Assembly: GCA_947447525.1 (NCBI GenBank)
Contig: CANFJL010000013.1
Span: 1-60,288, forward strand
Direction of reading: 5' to 3'
Source of the DNA: Flavobacteriales bacterium
GTDB taxonomy: Bacteria; Bacteroidota; Bacteroidia; Flavobacteriales_D; Crocinitomicaceae
Length of the DNA stretch: 60,288 nucleotides
The first letter of the stretch is position 1, and every line of letters starts with the position of its first letter. Below, in pieces: positions 8,240 through 16,937 of the stretch. The translations under genes and the position numbers were made by a program. The notes beneath the pieces were generated by a model. The model made no database searches. It was not told the DNA's origin and was given only the letters and a program-made list of their open reading frames with translations.

Positions 8240-10429
8240 ATGAGCATATTCAATCACTTTAATCATTTAAACCTAAGTCAGGGCCAGGAAACTGCCTTAA
8301 CTAAGTTGGAGGCTTTTTTAAATAGTACTACCCAAGTGTTTATGCTAAAAGGATACGCAGGTAGTGGTAAAACAACCATAATTAAAGGATTAGTTGAATA
8401 CCTCAATTCAGTTGAAAAGGATTTTGCCTTGATGGCTCCAACAGGAAGAGCGGCCAAAGTAATTAGAGAAAAAACCGGTCAAGAAGCCTTTACTATTCAT
8501 AAGTCTATTTACAGCTATGAGGATATGGTAGAGATTGAAGAAGGGGATTCTTTCTATTACTATTATAAAATCCGAAATAGTGCAGACGTGGCTGGCAAGA
8601 TCTTCATAGTGGATGAAGCCTCCATGCTTTCTAATGCCAAAAGCGAAGGAGAGTTTTTCCGTTTTGGTTCAAGCCACTTATTGTCTGATTTGATTAGCTA
8701 CACAAGAGTTTCACAGCCTAATGTAAATACTAAAATCATCTTCGTTGGCGACCCTTGCCAGTTACCTCCGGTGGGTGATAACAGTTCAAAAGCTTTTGAA
8801 GCCAACTATCTTAAAGAGCATTTCAATCTTTCTTCTGAAGAAACCGAAATGAAGGAAGTGAAAAGGCAAGGTGGCGATAGTGGCATATTGCAAGCAGCTG
8901 CAAAATTACGAAAGAGTATTTCAGCCCGTTTCTTTAACGACTTCAATTTGCGTTCCAATGGAAAGGATATTTTAAATCCTACTTATGAAACTTTCCTTGA
9001 CACCTGGCAAGAAGCAGCAAGTCCAAAAATTATCATCGCAAGTAAAAACAAAACCTGTCTTGATCTCAATTTACAAATAAGAGAACGGAGATTTGGCAAT
9101 GCAGATTCACCTGTTCAGAAAAGTGATATTGTTATCATGGGCGGTAACAATTATAGAAAAGGAGTTTTCAATGGTGAGTTTGCTGTTATCAATGAAGTAA
9201 GCGATATAGCCACACAGAGAACAATTGCGTTAAGAGGTAAAAATCCGGTAATACTTTATTGGCGTGATGTGGAGTTGGTTTTCCCTGATGCAGAAAGCAA
9301 TAATAAGATTGTAAAGGGTAAGATGCTTGAAAACTTCCTTTACGGAGATAATTATTTGAAGCCGGAAGAAACCCAGGCTTTGTATGTAGACTTTACTTCC
9401 CGGCACAAGGGTTTAAAGCCCAAAACAGAAGAGTTTAAGGAAGCCATCATGCAGGATGAGTATTTCAATTGCTTGTTGATGAAGTATGGTTATGCCGTTA
9501 CTTGCCACAAGGCTCAAGGTGGCGAATGGGATAATGTATTTACCGTTTGGGATAATGATAATATGGAAGGCTTCGACTGCTTTACTGATAAACAAAGGAG
9601 AGCAGGTAAAACAAATCAGGATTTTTATCGCTGGGCATACACAGCAATTACCAGGGCATCAAAAACTTTGCATGCATTAAACCCACCGTTTTTCAATTCC
9701 TATTCAGCTATGGCATTTCTAGATGTAACTGTCTTGAATGCATTAAATGAATTAACCGGTAATCAGGTTCAAACAGAAGAAATCAGTCTGGACAACGAAT
9801 TGCTGCAACAGCTTTCAATGCTGAACCTTTTAGAGCAACCTGTTCCATTACAGGATCATTTTATCAAAGTACGCCAGGCAGTTAGGAAGCAATACATTGA
9901 AATTGTTGGGTGGGAGAAAATTGGCTATGAGATTAGATACTCTTTGATGAGGGAGCAAGACAAGGCAGTTTTCAGAACTTATATAAATGGACAAAATGAA
10001 TTTAGAAAACCATTTGCGTCAATGCCAAATCTTTCTCCAAACAGTTCATTCAATATTGCACTTGCTGAAATATTAAATCATTTGCCAAATGTTTCCATAA
10101 AGCGAAATACAGCCGAAACGATTATTAGCCAAATTGAATTTGACTTCGAGTTAGAAGAAGAGTTTCCTTTTACAAGAAGTTTATTTGATGACTTAGTATT
10201 GTTGTTTAAAGAAATAGATATTACAATTGATGGTATTGAACATCAGCAATACAAAGAACGCTATACATTTAAGCAAAATAATGAAACAGCCGTTGTAGAT
10301 TTTGAATATAAAAAGAATGGTTTTTTTGGTAGGGTTGTCCCTATTCAAAATATGACCAACAGTCAGTCGTTGCTATCCAACATTCAAACGGCATTGCAAA
10401 CATTTAAACAAGAAGATTATGCCAGCTAA
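8240..10429 (+). CDS. RecD2/Pif1-like SF1 DNA helicase
   Basis: A 729-residue ATPase with Walker A GYAGSGKTT (about 38-46), the PTGRAAKVI motif, Walker B IVDEASML, motif III GDPCQLPPVG, and the C-terminal UvrD_C_2 box VTCHKAQGGEWDNV followed by AYTAITRA. This is the AAA_30 plus UvrD_C_2 layout of RecD2- and Pif1-type 5'-3' helicases. The last 200 residues are an unrecognised extension. It should unwind or clear DNA. The next gene starts 11 bp inside it, so they form a pair. The retron-class promoter places it in the same regulon as the RT operon. Confidence 0.9.
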   Translation: MSIFNHFNHLNLSQGQETALTKLEAFLNSTTQVFMLKGYAGSGKTTIIKGLVEYLNSVEKDFALMAPTGRAAKVIREKTGQEAFTIHKSIYSYEDMVEIEEGDSFYYYYKIRNSADVAGKIFIVDEASMLSNAKSEGEFFRFGSSHLLSDLISYTRVSQPNVNTKIIFVGDPCQLPPVGDNSSKAFEANYLKEHFNLSSEETEMKEVKRQGGDSGILQAAAKLRKSISARFFNDFNLRSNGKDILNPTYETFLDTWQEAASPKIIIASKNKTCLDLNLQIRERRFGNADSPVQKSDIVIMGGNNYRKGVFNGEFAVINEVSDIATQRTIALRGKNPVILYWRDVELVFPDAESNNKIVKGKMLENFLYGDNYLKPEETQALYVDFTSRHKGLKPKTEEFKEAIMQDEYFNCLLMKYGYAVTCHKAQGGEWDNVFTVWDNDNMEGFDCFTDKQRRAGKTNQDFYRWAYTAITRASKTLHALNPPFFNSYSAMAFLDVTVLNALNELTGNQVQTEEISLDNELLQQLSMLNLLEQPVPLQDHFIKVRQAVRKQYIEIVGWEKIGYEIRYSLMREQDKAVFRTYINGQNEFRKPFASMPNLSPNSSFNIALAEILNHLPNVSIKRNTAETIISQIEFDFELEEEFPFTRSLFDDLVLLFKEIDITIDGIEHQQYKERYTFKQNNETAVVDFEYKKNGFFGRVVPIQNMTNSQSLLSNIQTALQTFKQEDYAS

Positions 10430-11912
10430 AGAAATAAAAGAACTCCGTCAATCGGGTAAATTAGAAGAGGCTTATGATATGGCAAAAGCAGAATTAGAGG
10501 CTGATTTGACAAATATTTGGGGTAAGCGGAATTTGAGTTGGGTCTTGTATGCGCAACTAGATGTACTTACATCGAATTTGGATGCTTTTACAGCTAAAAT
10601 CAACGAAGTTAAAGCGTTAGATTTACCTGAATCTGAAGAAATGTTTCTCGACAACATATCGATTGTTATAGCCAAAGCTGCGCGGGTTATTACTCAAGGA
10701 ATTACTCCAGATATTTACAAAATACATCGTTTATTTGATTCTATTAAGGAGCTGTCATTAAAAAGAAATTCAAAATGGTTCAGTGTGCTTTTTAGTGCAA
10801 TGCACAAAGGAATGAAAGAGTCTGATAGGTACATTGAATTTGCTGACTGGTGGGATTTTAAAAATTTTATGCCTGAGGATTACCTTAAAAATACATTACC
10901 CAACGGCAAAGATGTAATGGCGATTGCTGAGCAGGCTTATATTGCCTATGCAAAACATTTATTACCGAAGCAAACCCAGCACGGGGAAATTATTTTTAAT
11001 AAAGAACAAGCTGAAGCTTTCCTACCGGTATTATCTCAAATAGTAGAAGATTACCCTCAGTTTCAATACCCGGCCTATTTTAATGCAAAACTATTATTAG
11101 CATTAGGCGACAAGGATAATATGCTAGAGTCATTGTTGCCCTTTGCCAAGAAGAAACGAAACGATTTTTGGGTATGGGAAATTCTTGCCGAAGCTTTTTC
11201 AAGCGATCCGGAAAAAGTATTCGCCTGTTATTGCAAGGCTTTATCATGTAAAAGTCCTGAAGAAATGTTGGTTGGTCTTAGACAAAAAATGGCAAGGCTA
11301 TTAATTTCCAAAAAGCTCTTCAACGAGGCACGGACTGAATTAGACTTGCTGAATCAAGCCCGAACAACACATAAGTATAAAATACCAACTGAGGTAACCA
11401 ATTGGCAAGCCATGGATTGGTATAAAACTGCGATTTCTTCTAAATCTAATTTCGGGTTTTATAAGACGTATTTACCAATTGCAGAATCGCTATTGTTCAA
11501 TGATGTAGTTGAGGAATTACTAATTGTAGAATTTGTCAACACTGATAAAAAGATGCTCAATTTCATTGCATCTGAAACTAAGTTTGGTTATTTTAAATAC
11601 GAAAGATTTTTTTCTGATATAAAAATTGGGGATACTTTAAAAGTTCGTTTTCAGGGAGGTACTAACGAAGGAATGCATCAACTTTACACAGCGATAAAGT
11701 TTAATGATGAAGTTTTTAAAAATCAATTTTTGAAAGAAGCATCGGGCGTGGTAAAAATACCTGAAGGTAAATCATTTGGTTTTATTACTGATGCTTTCAT
11801 TCACCCCAACCTAGTATCAAAATACAAACTTGTTGATGGTCAAGAATTTTCCGGAAAGGTTATTAAATCATACAATCAAGAAAAAAAACAATGGTCTTGG
11901 AAGCTTTTTTAA
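10419..11912 (+). CDS. Helical-repeat (TPR-like) protein with cold-shock-like C-terminus
   Basis: A 497-residue protein, starting inside the helicase gene (11-bp overlap). The N-terminal 350 residues are paired amphipathic helices of TPR type (KLEEAYDMAKAELEADL; later FWVWEILAEAFSSDPEKVFA). The last 140 look like small beta-barrels: one around GYFKYERFFSDIKIGDTLKV and one ending GKSFGFITDAFIHPNLV with DGQEFSGKV, which resembles the nucleic-acid-binding motif of cold-shock domains. It probably binds single-stranded nucleic acid and serves as partner of the helicase. The two-gene unit is tightly coupled, but I do not know a published name for it. Confidence 0.65.
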   Translation: MPAKEIKELRQSGKLEEAYDMAKAELEADLTNIWGKRNLSWVLYAQLDVLTSNLDAFTAKINEVKALDLPESEEMFLDNISIVIAKAARVITQGITPDIYKIHRLFDSIKELSLKRNSKWFSVLFSAMHKGMKESDRYIEFADWWDFKNFMPEDYLKNTLPNGKDVMAIAEQAYIAYAKHLLPKQTQHGEIIFNKEQAEAFLPVLSQIVEDYPQFQYPAYFNAKLLLALGDKDNMLESLLPFAKKKRNDFWVWEILAEAFSSDPEKVFACYCKALSCKSPEEMLVGLRQKMARLLISKKLFNEARTELDLLNQARTTHKYKIPTEVTNWQAMDWYKTAISSKSNFGFYKTYLPIAESLLFNDVVEELLIVEFVNTDKKMLNFIASETKFGYFKYERFFSDIKIGDTLKVRFQGGTNEGMHQLYTAIKFNDEVFKNQFLKEASGVVKIPEGKSFGFITDAFIHPNLVSKYKLVDGQEFSGKVIKSYNQEKKQWSWKLF

Positions 11913-11969
11913 CCTAATTAGCGCAATTCAGTTTTAAGCGATATTAATATAAATAGCATCTTTTTTTCC

Positions 11970-12005
11970 TGTGCAGGTACACTGCATAATGCGACCATAT
12001 ATTTG
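11970..12005 (+). promoter_or_regulatory. Operator/promoter site C
   Basis: TGTGCAGGTACACTGCATA (11,970-11,988), then 13 bp, then a perfect -7 element TATATTTG ending at 12,005. It has the same geometry as sites A and B. Its presence rules out the longer reading-frame start at 11,971 for the following gene, because that start lies inside the promoter. Confidence 0.75.
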
Positions 12006-12024
12006 TGTCATAATTAAAAACGAC

Positions 12025-12435
12025 ATGAAAAACTGGACTATTTATAAAGCAGAAACCCTTTTTGCCTTCGGAAAACATGATGGGAAAACACTAGAACAGG
12101 TTGCGAAAACTGACGCTCAATATATTCATTGGTGTGTAAAGAACATTCCCGAGTTTTTACTTGATGAAATTGATTTCATTGCCTATGCGATAAAGTATGC
12201 AGTGTGGTTTGTGGATGTCAATCAATTAGACGAAGACGATGAGGGTGATTTGGGACTTAATTTCTATGTTGTAACAGATGCTGATCTTTTAGTCAATCAG
12301 AATAAGTGGGAATCATATGAGGAATATATGGATATGCTGTCAAATGCAGACGAATGCGATTATGATTATTCTGATTTTTTGTTTAATGGATTCTTTGAAG
12401 GAGATTCCGATTTATATAATGAATACATGGGGTAG
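12025..12435 (+). CDS. ExoX-C-like small acidic protein
   Basis: A 136-residue protein starting MKNWTIYKAETLFAFGKHDG. The block FGKHDGKTLEQVA plus YIHWCVKNI matches the small module found at the C-terminus of exodeoxyribonuclease X-type and related proteins. No nuclease domain precedes it here. The C-terminal half is very acidic (YMDMLSNADECDYDYSDFLF), which could mimic DNA or mediate protein binding. I chose the ATG at 12,025, about 20 bp after the -7 core of site C. It is a single-gene unit between two matching promoters. Function unknown. Confidence 0.65.
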   Translation: MKNWTIYKAETLFAFGKHDGKTLEQVAKTDAQYIHWCVKNIPEFLLDEIDFIAYAIKYAVWFVDVNQLDEDDEGDLGLNFYVVTDADLLVNQNKWESYEEYMDMLSNADECDYDYSDFLFNGFFEGDSDLYNEYMG

Positions 12436-12498
12436 TTTTTTGATCCAACAATCCACAGAAGTTGTTGATTTAGAACTAAAAACACGCTCATCTTTTAC

Positions 12499-12534
12499 TG
12501 TGCAGATACACCACACAGTTATGGCTTAATTTTG
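12499..12534 (+). promoter_or_regulatory. Operator/promoter site D
   Basis: TGTGCAGATACACCACACA (12,499-12,517), 13 bp, then TAATTTTG, a perfect TAnnTTTG element ending at 12,534. This is the fourth copy of the shared site and it drives the gene at 12,590 and probably the following DUF3127 gene. Confidence 0.75.
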
Positions 12535-12589
12535 TAATGTAAAAAAAGTAACCCGTTAAAAAATAATTTTAAAAACTTATTCTCTGGCT

Positions 12590-13291
12590 ATGATTATTAA
12601 TGATCTCTACAAAAAGTACTTTCAAAAGTCTAAAATTTTCATGTATCCTTTACTTGGAATTGAGCGTGGAAATGTAGCTCCGGAAGAAGTGTATTTTTCA
12701 ATTAGGGATACTTACAAACCTGAAGATAAAAAATTAGTGCTGATGTACAACCCAAAAATGGATTTAAAGTATGAATCTTTTAAAGAAGGTAGACTTGTTA
12801 ATCACAAACTACTTTATGACCGTTTCAAAGATCAAAATGGTAATGACATTTTTGTCTTCGATATGTCAGGCTTCGCGTCTGATTGGGATTTATTTTTAAA
12901 AGGAAAGTACAGTCAAATGTCGCTAAAGATTAGAAATCAAATTCTAAATTTCTTTGAAAAAAATAGCGGGAACTACATATATGTGAATAGTTTTCTATTT
13001 CCTGAAAAATGGTTCAAACGGTATGCTGAAATTTTGGATGTGTCAGAGGAATTGCTTAAAGAAGTAGGCGAACTGTGTGATGTTCCTAATCAGCAGATGG
13101 AACAATTAAATCAGACCTTCGATTTGAAATGCCACAATTTAATGGATAAAAAACACAATCAAGTCAATATACATATTAACCAATGCGATAGATGTAACGG
13201 GCAAGGGCACATTCCAAAGTACAATCATATTTCGAATGGTATTTGCTTTAAGTGCTATGGTCGTAACAGTGTAAAAAACCTTGTAGCATAA
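12590..13291 (+). CDS. Zinc-finger protein of unknown function
   Basis: A 233-residue protein. The N-terminal 165 residues are a mixed fold I do not recognise (MFMYPLLGIERGN-like start region after residue 16, VFVFDMSGFASDWDLFLKG in the middle). The C-terminus holds a four-cysteine zinc finger, CDRCNGQGHI with a following CFKCYGR, of the DnaJ-type CxxCxGxG kind. It follows site D, so it should be expressed with the retron regulon. A role in nucleic-acid or protein binding is likely from the finger, but not more can be said. Confidence 0.6.
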   Translation: MIINDLYKKYFQKSKIFMYPLLGIERGNVAPEEVYFSIRDTYKPEDKKLVLMYNPKMDLKYESFKEGRLVNHKLLYDRFKDQNGNDIFVFDMSGFASDWDLFLKGKYSQMSLKIRNQILNFFEKNSGNYIYVNSFLFPEKWFKRYAEILDVSEELLKEVGELCDVPNQQMEQLNQTFDLKCHNLMDKKHNQVNIHINQCDRCNGQGHIPKYNHISNGICFKCYGRNSVKNLVA

Positions 13292-13325
13292 TATTTTCAA
13301 TTTATACACTTTAAAACAAAAACAA

Positions 13326-13685
13326 ATGCAACTAACAGCAAAACTAATTGAAGTTCTAGAAATTCAAATCGGACAAGGTAAAAATGGTGAATGGCGTAAG
13401 CAAGATATTATCGTAGAAACAGACGGTCAATATCCAAAGAAGATTTGTATTTCGCTTTGGGGTGATAAAATCACGGACACAAACCTTCAAATTGGTCAAC
13501 AATATAGATATGATCTTGACATTGAAAGTAGAGAATATTCAGGCCGCTGGTATACCGATATCAAAGCATGGCGCATAGATTCATCAAATAACGAAAACTC
13601 AACTACTGAAGCACCTTTGCCTCTCTCACCACTGCCACCGCTGGATATGGAAGGTGAGGAAGACAATTCTAACCTTCCCTTTTAA
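13326..13685 (+). CDS. DUF3127 OB-fold, SSB-like protein
   Basis: A 119-residue protein with an OB-fold pattern in residues 1-82 (GQGKNGEWRKQDIIVETDGQ, KKICISLWGDKI, YDLDIESREYSGRWYTDIKA), matching the Bacteroidota family DUF3127. A disordered, proline-rich and acidic tail ends in EEDNSNLPF, which resembles the acidic tip by which single-stranded-DNA-binding proteins recruit repair enzymes. I infer a single-strand-binding accessory factor of the locus. It lies 34 bp after the zinc-finger gene and is probably cotranscribed with it. Confidence 0.75.
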   Translation: MQLTAKLIEVLEIQIGQGKNGEWRKQDIIVETDGQYPKKICISLWGDKITDTNLQIGQQYRYDLDIESREYSGRWYTDIKAWRIDSSNNENSTTEAPLPLSPLPPLDMEGEEDNSNLPF

Positions 13686-13764
13686 ATCAAGGATAAATCT
13701 TAACAATTTAAGATAACAGAAAAAGTAAATCGGAATTGATTATTTAACTCAAAACAATTAATAG

Positions 13765-13938
13765 ATGAAAAATAAAAGCACCCTTGTATTAATCGCAATT
13801 GTCGGTTCAGTGGTTTGCTGGATAATAATTGATTTTTTCATTGTGGACTTATCCTTTTGGAAATACCTGCTCATTGAAACTTTAATCATCCTAACTAAAA
13901 TGCTGTATGAAAAAGAAAAAACGCGCCTTACCGAATAA
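13765..13938 (+). CDS. Small membrane protein, 57 aa
   Basis: The ATG at 13,765 opens a 57-residue frame with one strong hydrophobic helix (STLVLIAIVGSVVCWIIIDF), a second weaker one, and a charged tail KMLYEKEKTRLTE. Its 3' end overlaps the next small gene by 32 bp in another frame. Coding-like composition and the membrane helix support it; function unknown. Confidence 0.45.
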   Translation: MKNKSTLVLIAIVGSVVCWIIIDFFIVDLSFWKYLLIETLIILTKMLYEKEKTRLTE

Positions 13939-14089
13939 TCAAATCTTACATAAAATTCGACTTAGCGCTGTTCGTAAAGAGCAAGTCCGCCAGGGAATTT
14001 TTGATGGTCGATATCTAACCAAGGTTGTTCCGTGTGCTAAGGTTTACAAAAGAGTTAAGTTCAATCGGGTTCGAGAATTGTTTAATTAA
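13907..14089 (+). CDS. Small basic protein, 60 aa
   Basis: Sixty residues, strongly basic (MKKKKRALPNNQILHKIRLS, later YKRVKFNRVREL), overlapping the previous small gene. The charge suggests nucleic-acid contact. It is the last gene before the base composition changes at the biosynthetic operon. Family not recognised. Confidence 0.45.
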   Translation: MKKKKRALPNNQILHKIRLSAVRKEQVRQGIFDGRYLTKVVPCAKVYKRVKFNRVRELFN

Positions 14090-14176
14090 AATTATCCATG
14101 ATTACTTTTTTGCTCTTGAAGGAATAAATGAGACAAATTGATGCGGAATTCAATTAATTAAATTGGAAACAAAGGT

Positions 14177-14184
14177 TATCTTTG
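14177..14184 (+). promoter_or_regulatory. Probable -7 promoter element
   Basis: TATCTTTG fits the Bacteroidota -7 consensus TAnnTTTG. It lies 53 bp before the first small gene of the biosynthetic operon. A matching -33 TTTG at the usual distance is not clear, and the retron-type operator is absent here, so this operon belongs to a different regulatory unit. Confidence 0.4.
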
Positions 14185-14236
14185 ACAATATCGCATAAGA
14201 GCAATCGTAAGAAACAATAAGTCAAAAGTAAAATGT

Positions 14237-14443
14237 ATGGCTAAACCAACCAATAAAAACCAAATTGTACATTTAAAAAATAATTCTTTAGCAAAGGTTT
14301 CAAGTACATTGGCGCTTACCGATAAATTATTACAAGAAATTGAGAATCGTGAGTCAAGTGATGATTTTAGGGTTGCTATACCGGACATTAATTTCCAAAA
14401 GTATTTAACAAAAACTTTCGCTATAGTTATTACAGATAATTAA
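14237..14443 (+). CDS. Small protein at the head of the biosynthetic operon
   Basis: Sixty-eight residues, starting MAKPTNKNQIVHLKNNSLAK, with a helical central part (TLALTDKLLQEIENRESSDD) and a C-terminal IPDINFQKYLTKTFAIVITD. It has no cysteine. It is the first frame after a -7-like promoter and 29 bp before the dioxygenase. It could be a carrier, a precursor peptide for the radical SAM enzyme, or a short regulatory protein; no motif decides this. Confidence 0.45.
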   Translation: MAKPTNKNQIVHLKNNSLAKVSSTLALTDKLLQEIENRESSDDFRVAIPDINFQKYLTKTFAIVITDN

Positions 14444-14472
14444 AAACGATTTATTAAATAGAATTAATTTGA

Positions 14473-15342
14473 ATGCCATTAACTATGATTAAAATAAAAA
14501 AAACTGAGCATAATAAGGAAGTCGGTATAACAGTATCAGATTTAGATTTAAATATTGATTTATCTCCATCACTAATTAATGAAATCCAAGATTTAGTCAA
14601 TAAGTTTAAGTTAGTCGTATTTAAAAATCAAAAACTTACTGATAATGCATTAAGTGATTTTGCATTAAATTTTGGACCACCATTTAAACCTGATAACAAT
14701 TTTCCAGTTCTAGGCAGTCAAAATTCTTTAGATTCAATAGTTGTTGTTGGAAATCAAGCTGATGAATATGAAAAATCATATTTAGGTTTTCAAGAAGTTC
14801 TTCCACATTCTGACCATCAGTGGCTAAAATGCCCCTCAGCGGCTTCTATGCTTTATGCCGTTGATATTCATAAATATTCTGCCCCAACAATTTGGTATGA
14901 TATGGTTCAGGCATATAATGAGCTAGACAACGTTCTTAAGGAATTTATAGATGAATTGAAAATCATAACATACAACCCATTCTATAGACCATTTGGCTCT
15001 GTAGTTGCAAAATATATTAATAGGACAATTGATGTTCCGCCCGGTAACATCTTTCCACATCCAATTGTTAGAATTCATCCGTTAACTAAAGAAAAAATAC
15101 TTTATATGAATATTGCCTATGAAGTCGAGTTTGAAAATATATCGTTTAATGATGGAGTGGAATTATTTAATAAACTTAAAAATCATATTTTAAATCTTGA
15201 CTACAAGTACGAACATAATTGGGAGAATAATGATTTAGTATTTTGGGATAACCGTGCCACCATTCATTATAGACCACCTTTTGATTCAAATGTTAGAAGG
15301 GTTTTAAAACGAATTACTATTGGAGGTGAGAAACCTTTTTGA
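14473..15342 (+). CDS. TauD/TfdA-family Fe(II)/2-oxoglutarate dioxygenase
   Basis: A 289-residue enzyme of the TauD/clavaminate synthase-like fold. The facial triad is visible: H112-S-D114 in LPHSDHQW and the distal H265 in NRATIHYRPP, with downstream arginines (RRVLKR) for 2-oxoglutarate. Residues VVFKNQKLTDNALSDFA form the usual N-terminal region. It would hydroxylate or desaturate a small molecule using oxygen and 2-oxoglutarate. An ATG four codons downstream (14,485) is an alternative start. It is the first enzyme of the operon ending at 21,250. Confidence 0.85.
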   Translation: MPLTMIKIKKTEHNKEVGITVSDLDLNIDLSPSLINEIQDLVNKFKLVVFKNQKLTDNALSDFALNFGPPFKPDNNFPVLGSQNSLDSIVVVGNQADEYEKSYLGFQEVLPHSDHQWLKCPSAASMLYAVDIHKYSAPTIWYDMVQAYNELDNVLKEFIDELKIITYNPFYRPFGSVVAKYINRTIDVPPGNIFPHPIVRIHPLTKEKILYMNIAYEVEFENISFNDGVELFNKLKNHILNLDYKYEHNWENNDLVFWDNRATIHYRPPFDSNVRRVLKRITIGGEKPF

Positions 15343-15403
15343 TCAATATTGTGCGCTATTTTATAACCTTTGATAATTAATTAAAAACAATAGATACTTG
15401 AAA

Positions 15404-15994
15404 ATGAATAAAAAAACTCTTCCTCCTTTTATTGTAGTCGAAGGGCCTGATGGCGTTGGTAAATCAACTATATGCAATTGGTTATCCGAAGAATTTGGGT
15501 ATAAAAAATTTAAGTGTATGAGTGAACCATTTTATAGTGTTAGTAAACATTTTGAAGAAGGAAAAGTGACATCTAGTGAAAGGTTTAGTTTCCTTTGTGG
15601 GGAAGCTATTAATAACTCATTTATTATCAAGAAAGAATTAAAAAATGGAAATAAAATAATATTTGATAGATACTATTTTTCAAGTTTAGCTTATTCTGAG
15701 ATATTAGAAACTGGTATCACCAATGATTTTTTATTCCTATTTAGACAACTACTTCAGCCTGATCTTGTTTTTTTAATTACTGCAGATTTTAATACAATGT
15801 TAAAAAGAATTGAAGAAAGAGGTGATTTTGAAAAACTTGGAAATAAATTCAACAAAGAAGAAAATTATCATAAACTTATAAATAATTATAAGAGTTTTCT
15901 AAATGATAAATCATTCATAATAAATAATAATGGAGAAATTGAGAGTGCAAAAGTAAAAATAAGAGAAATTATAAAATCAAACAATCAACAATAA
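15404..15994 (+). CDS. Thymidylate-kinase-like P-loop kinase
   Basis: A 196-residue P-loop protein of the dTMP kinase family: EGPDGVGKST near the N-terminus, FDRYYFSSLAYS (the DR(Y/W)-S-AY nucleotide motif), and a LID-like region KRIEERGDFEKLG. Length is normal for the family. I chose the ATG at 15,404 over the TTG two codons earlier. Cell-cycle dTMP kinase usually sits elsewhere, so a copy inside a biosynthetic operon suggests either phosphorylation of an unusual nucleotide or a repurposed small-molecule kinase. The family is clear, the substrate is not. Confidence 0.8.
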   Translation: MNKKTLPPFIVVEGPDGVGKSTICNWLSEEFGYKKFKCMSEPFYSVSKHFEEGKVTSSERFSFLCGEAINNSFIIKKELKNGNKIIFDRYYFSSLAYSEILETGITNDFLFLFRQLLQPDLVFLITADFNTMLKRIEERGDFEKLGNKFNKEENYHKLINNYKSFLNDKSFIINNNGEIESAKVKIREIIKSNNQQ

Positions 15995-16032
15995 TTCACA
16001 ACTAATAATAAATCAAATTAAAATTTAATATT

Positions 16033-16878
16033 ATGGAAAAATCTTCATTTAAAGAGTTATTTGGCATTAAACATAGAGTCGAGGTCAGAATAAATCTAAC
16101 AAATGTTTGTAACTTACATTGTGATTTTTGTGATCATGATGCGCACTTACCATTTTCAAAGGATAGTACTAAAGTGTATAGACGCAAACCACTTGTAAGT
16201 TCACTTAGCGAATTAAAACAACTTTGTGAGTCCTTGAAAGGGATAGGTGAATCCGACAGGCACGTACTTCAAGGCGGAGAAATAACGGTTTTACCTGTTA
16301 AGACAATAATCGAAGTTATTGAAATATTTCATTCTTATGGTAGAAACATTGGTATGAGAACTAATGGCTATAATCTTAAAGAAATACCTGTTGATAGTTT
16401 AAATAAGTTAAACTTCATTTACTTAAATAACCATGGCAATAATCAAGAAGCCATAGATAGTTGTCAAGATTATTTATCAATAAATTATAAAGGAATAATA
16501 ATTAATGAAGAGAATTATTATCATAGAGATTTGAGTAAATATTTACACCACAATGAAGGCACAATAGAAGAAGGGATTAATTGCAGTCACTTGCTTTCCA
16601 CAATTACATTTTTTCCACCTATTATTCATCCTTGCTGTAATAGTTGGGCTTTAATGAATTCGTTGAATGATAAAAATATGGCAGACTTATTAATTGAAGC
16701 TGGCTGGACAACTACTAATTCTGATTTGTCATCAACATTACAAAATTGGAGAAGTACTTTGCCGATAGAATTTTTTCAATCATTCTGCGCTGAATCATGT
16801 TATCTCACTGCAAAAACAGTTAATAGTCCATTGCAAAAGATTAAATTATATGAATCAGATAAAATATTGAAAAAATGA
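16033..16878 (+). CDS. Radical SAM enzyme
   Basis: A 281-residue protein with the iron-sulfur motif C26-N-L-H-C30-D-F-C33, the CxxxCxxC signature of radical S-adenosylmethionine enzymes. LQGGEITVLP is the GGE-type SAM-binding motif. Additional cysteines lie in IIHPCCNSW and FCAESCYL, which may hold a second cluster as in SPASM or twitch domains. It would perform a radical rearrangement, epimerisation or coupling on the cluster's substrate. Spacing is 38 bp to the kinase gene upstream and 59 bp to the oxidoreductase downstream. Confidence 0.85.
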   Translation: MEKSSFKELFGIKHRVEVRINLTNVCNLHCDFCDHDAHLPFSKDSTKVYRRKPLVSSLSELKQLCESLKGIGESDRHVLQGGEITVLPVKTIIEVIEIFHSYGRNIGMRTNGYNLKEIPVDSLNKLNFIYLNNHGNNQEAIDSCQDYLSINYKGIIINEENYYHRDLSKYLHHNEGTIEEGINCSHLLSTITFFPPIIHPCCNSWALMNSLNDKNMADLLIEAGWTTTNSDLSSTLQNWRSTLPIEFFQSFCAESCYLTAKTVNSPLQKIKLYESDKILKK

Positions 16879-16937
16879 AATATTCAATAATTCAAGCTAT
16901 TGAATAGAGCCGTTTGAAAAAAATAGAGTTTTGAAAA

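Noticed and set aside
11971..12024. Upstream start for the 12,025 gene
   Set aside because: These codons overlap the operator and -7 element of site C, so they would precede the transcription start.
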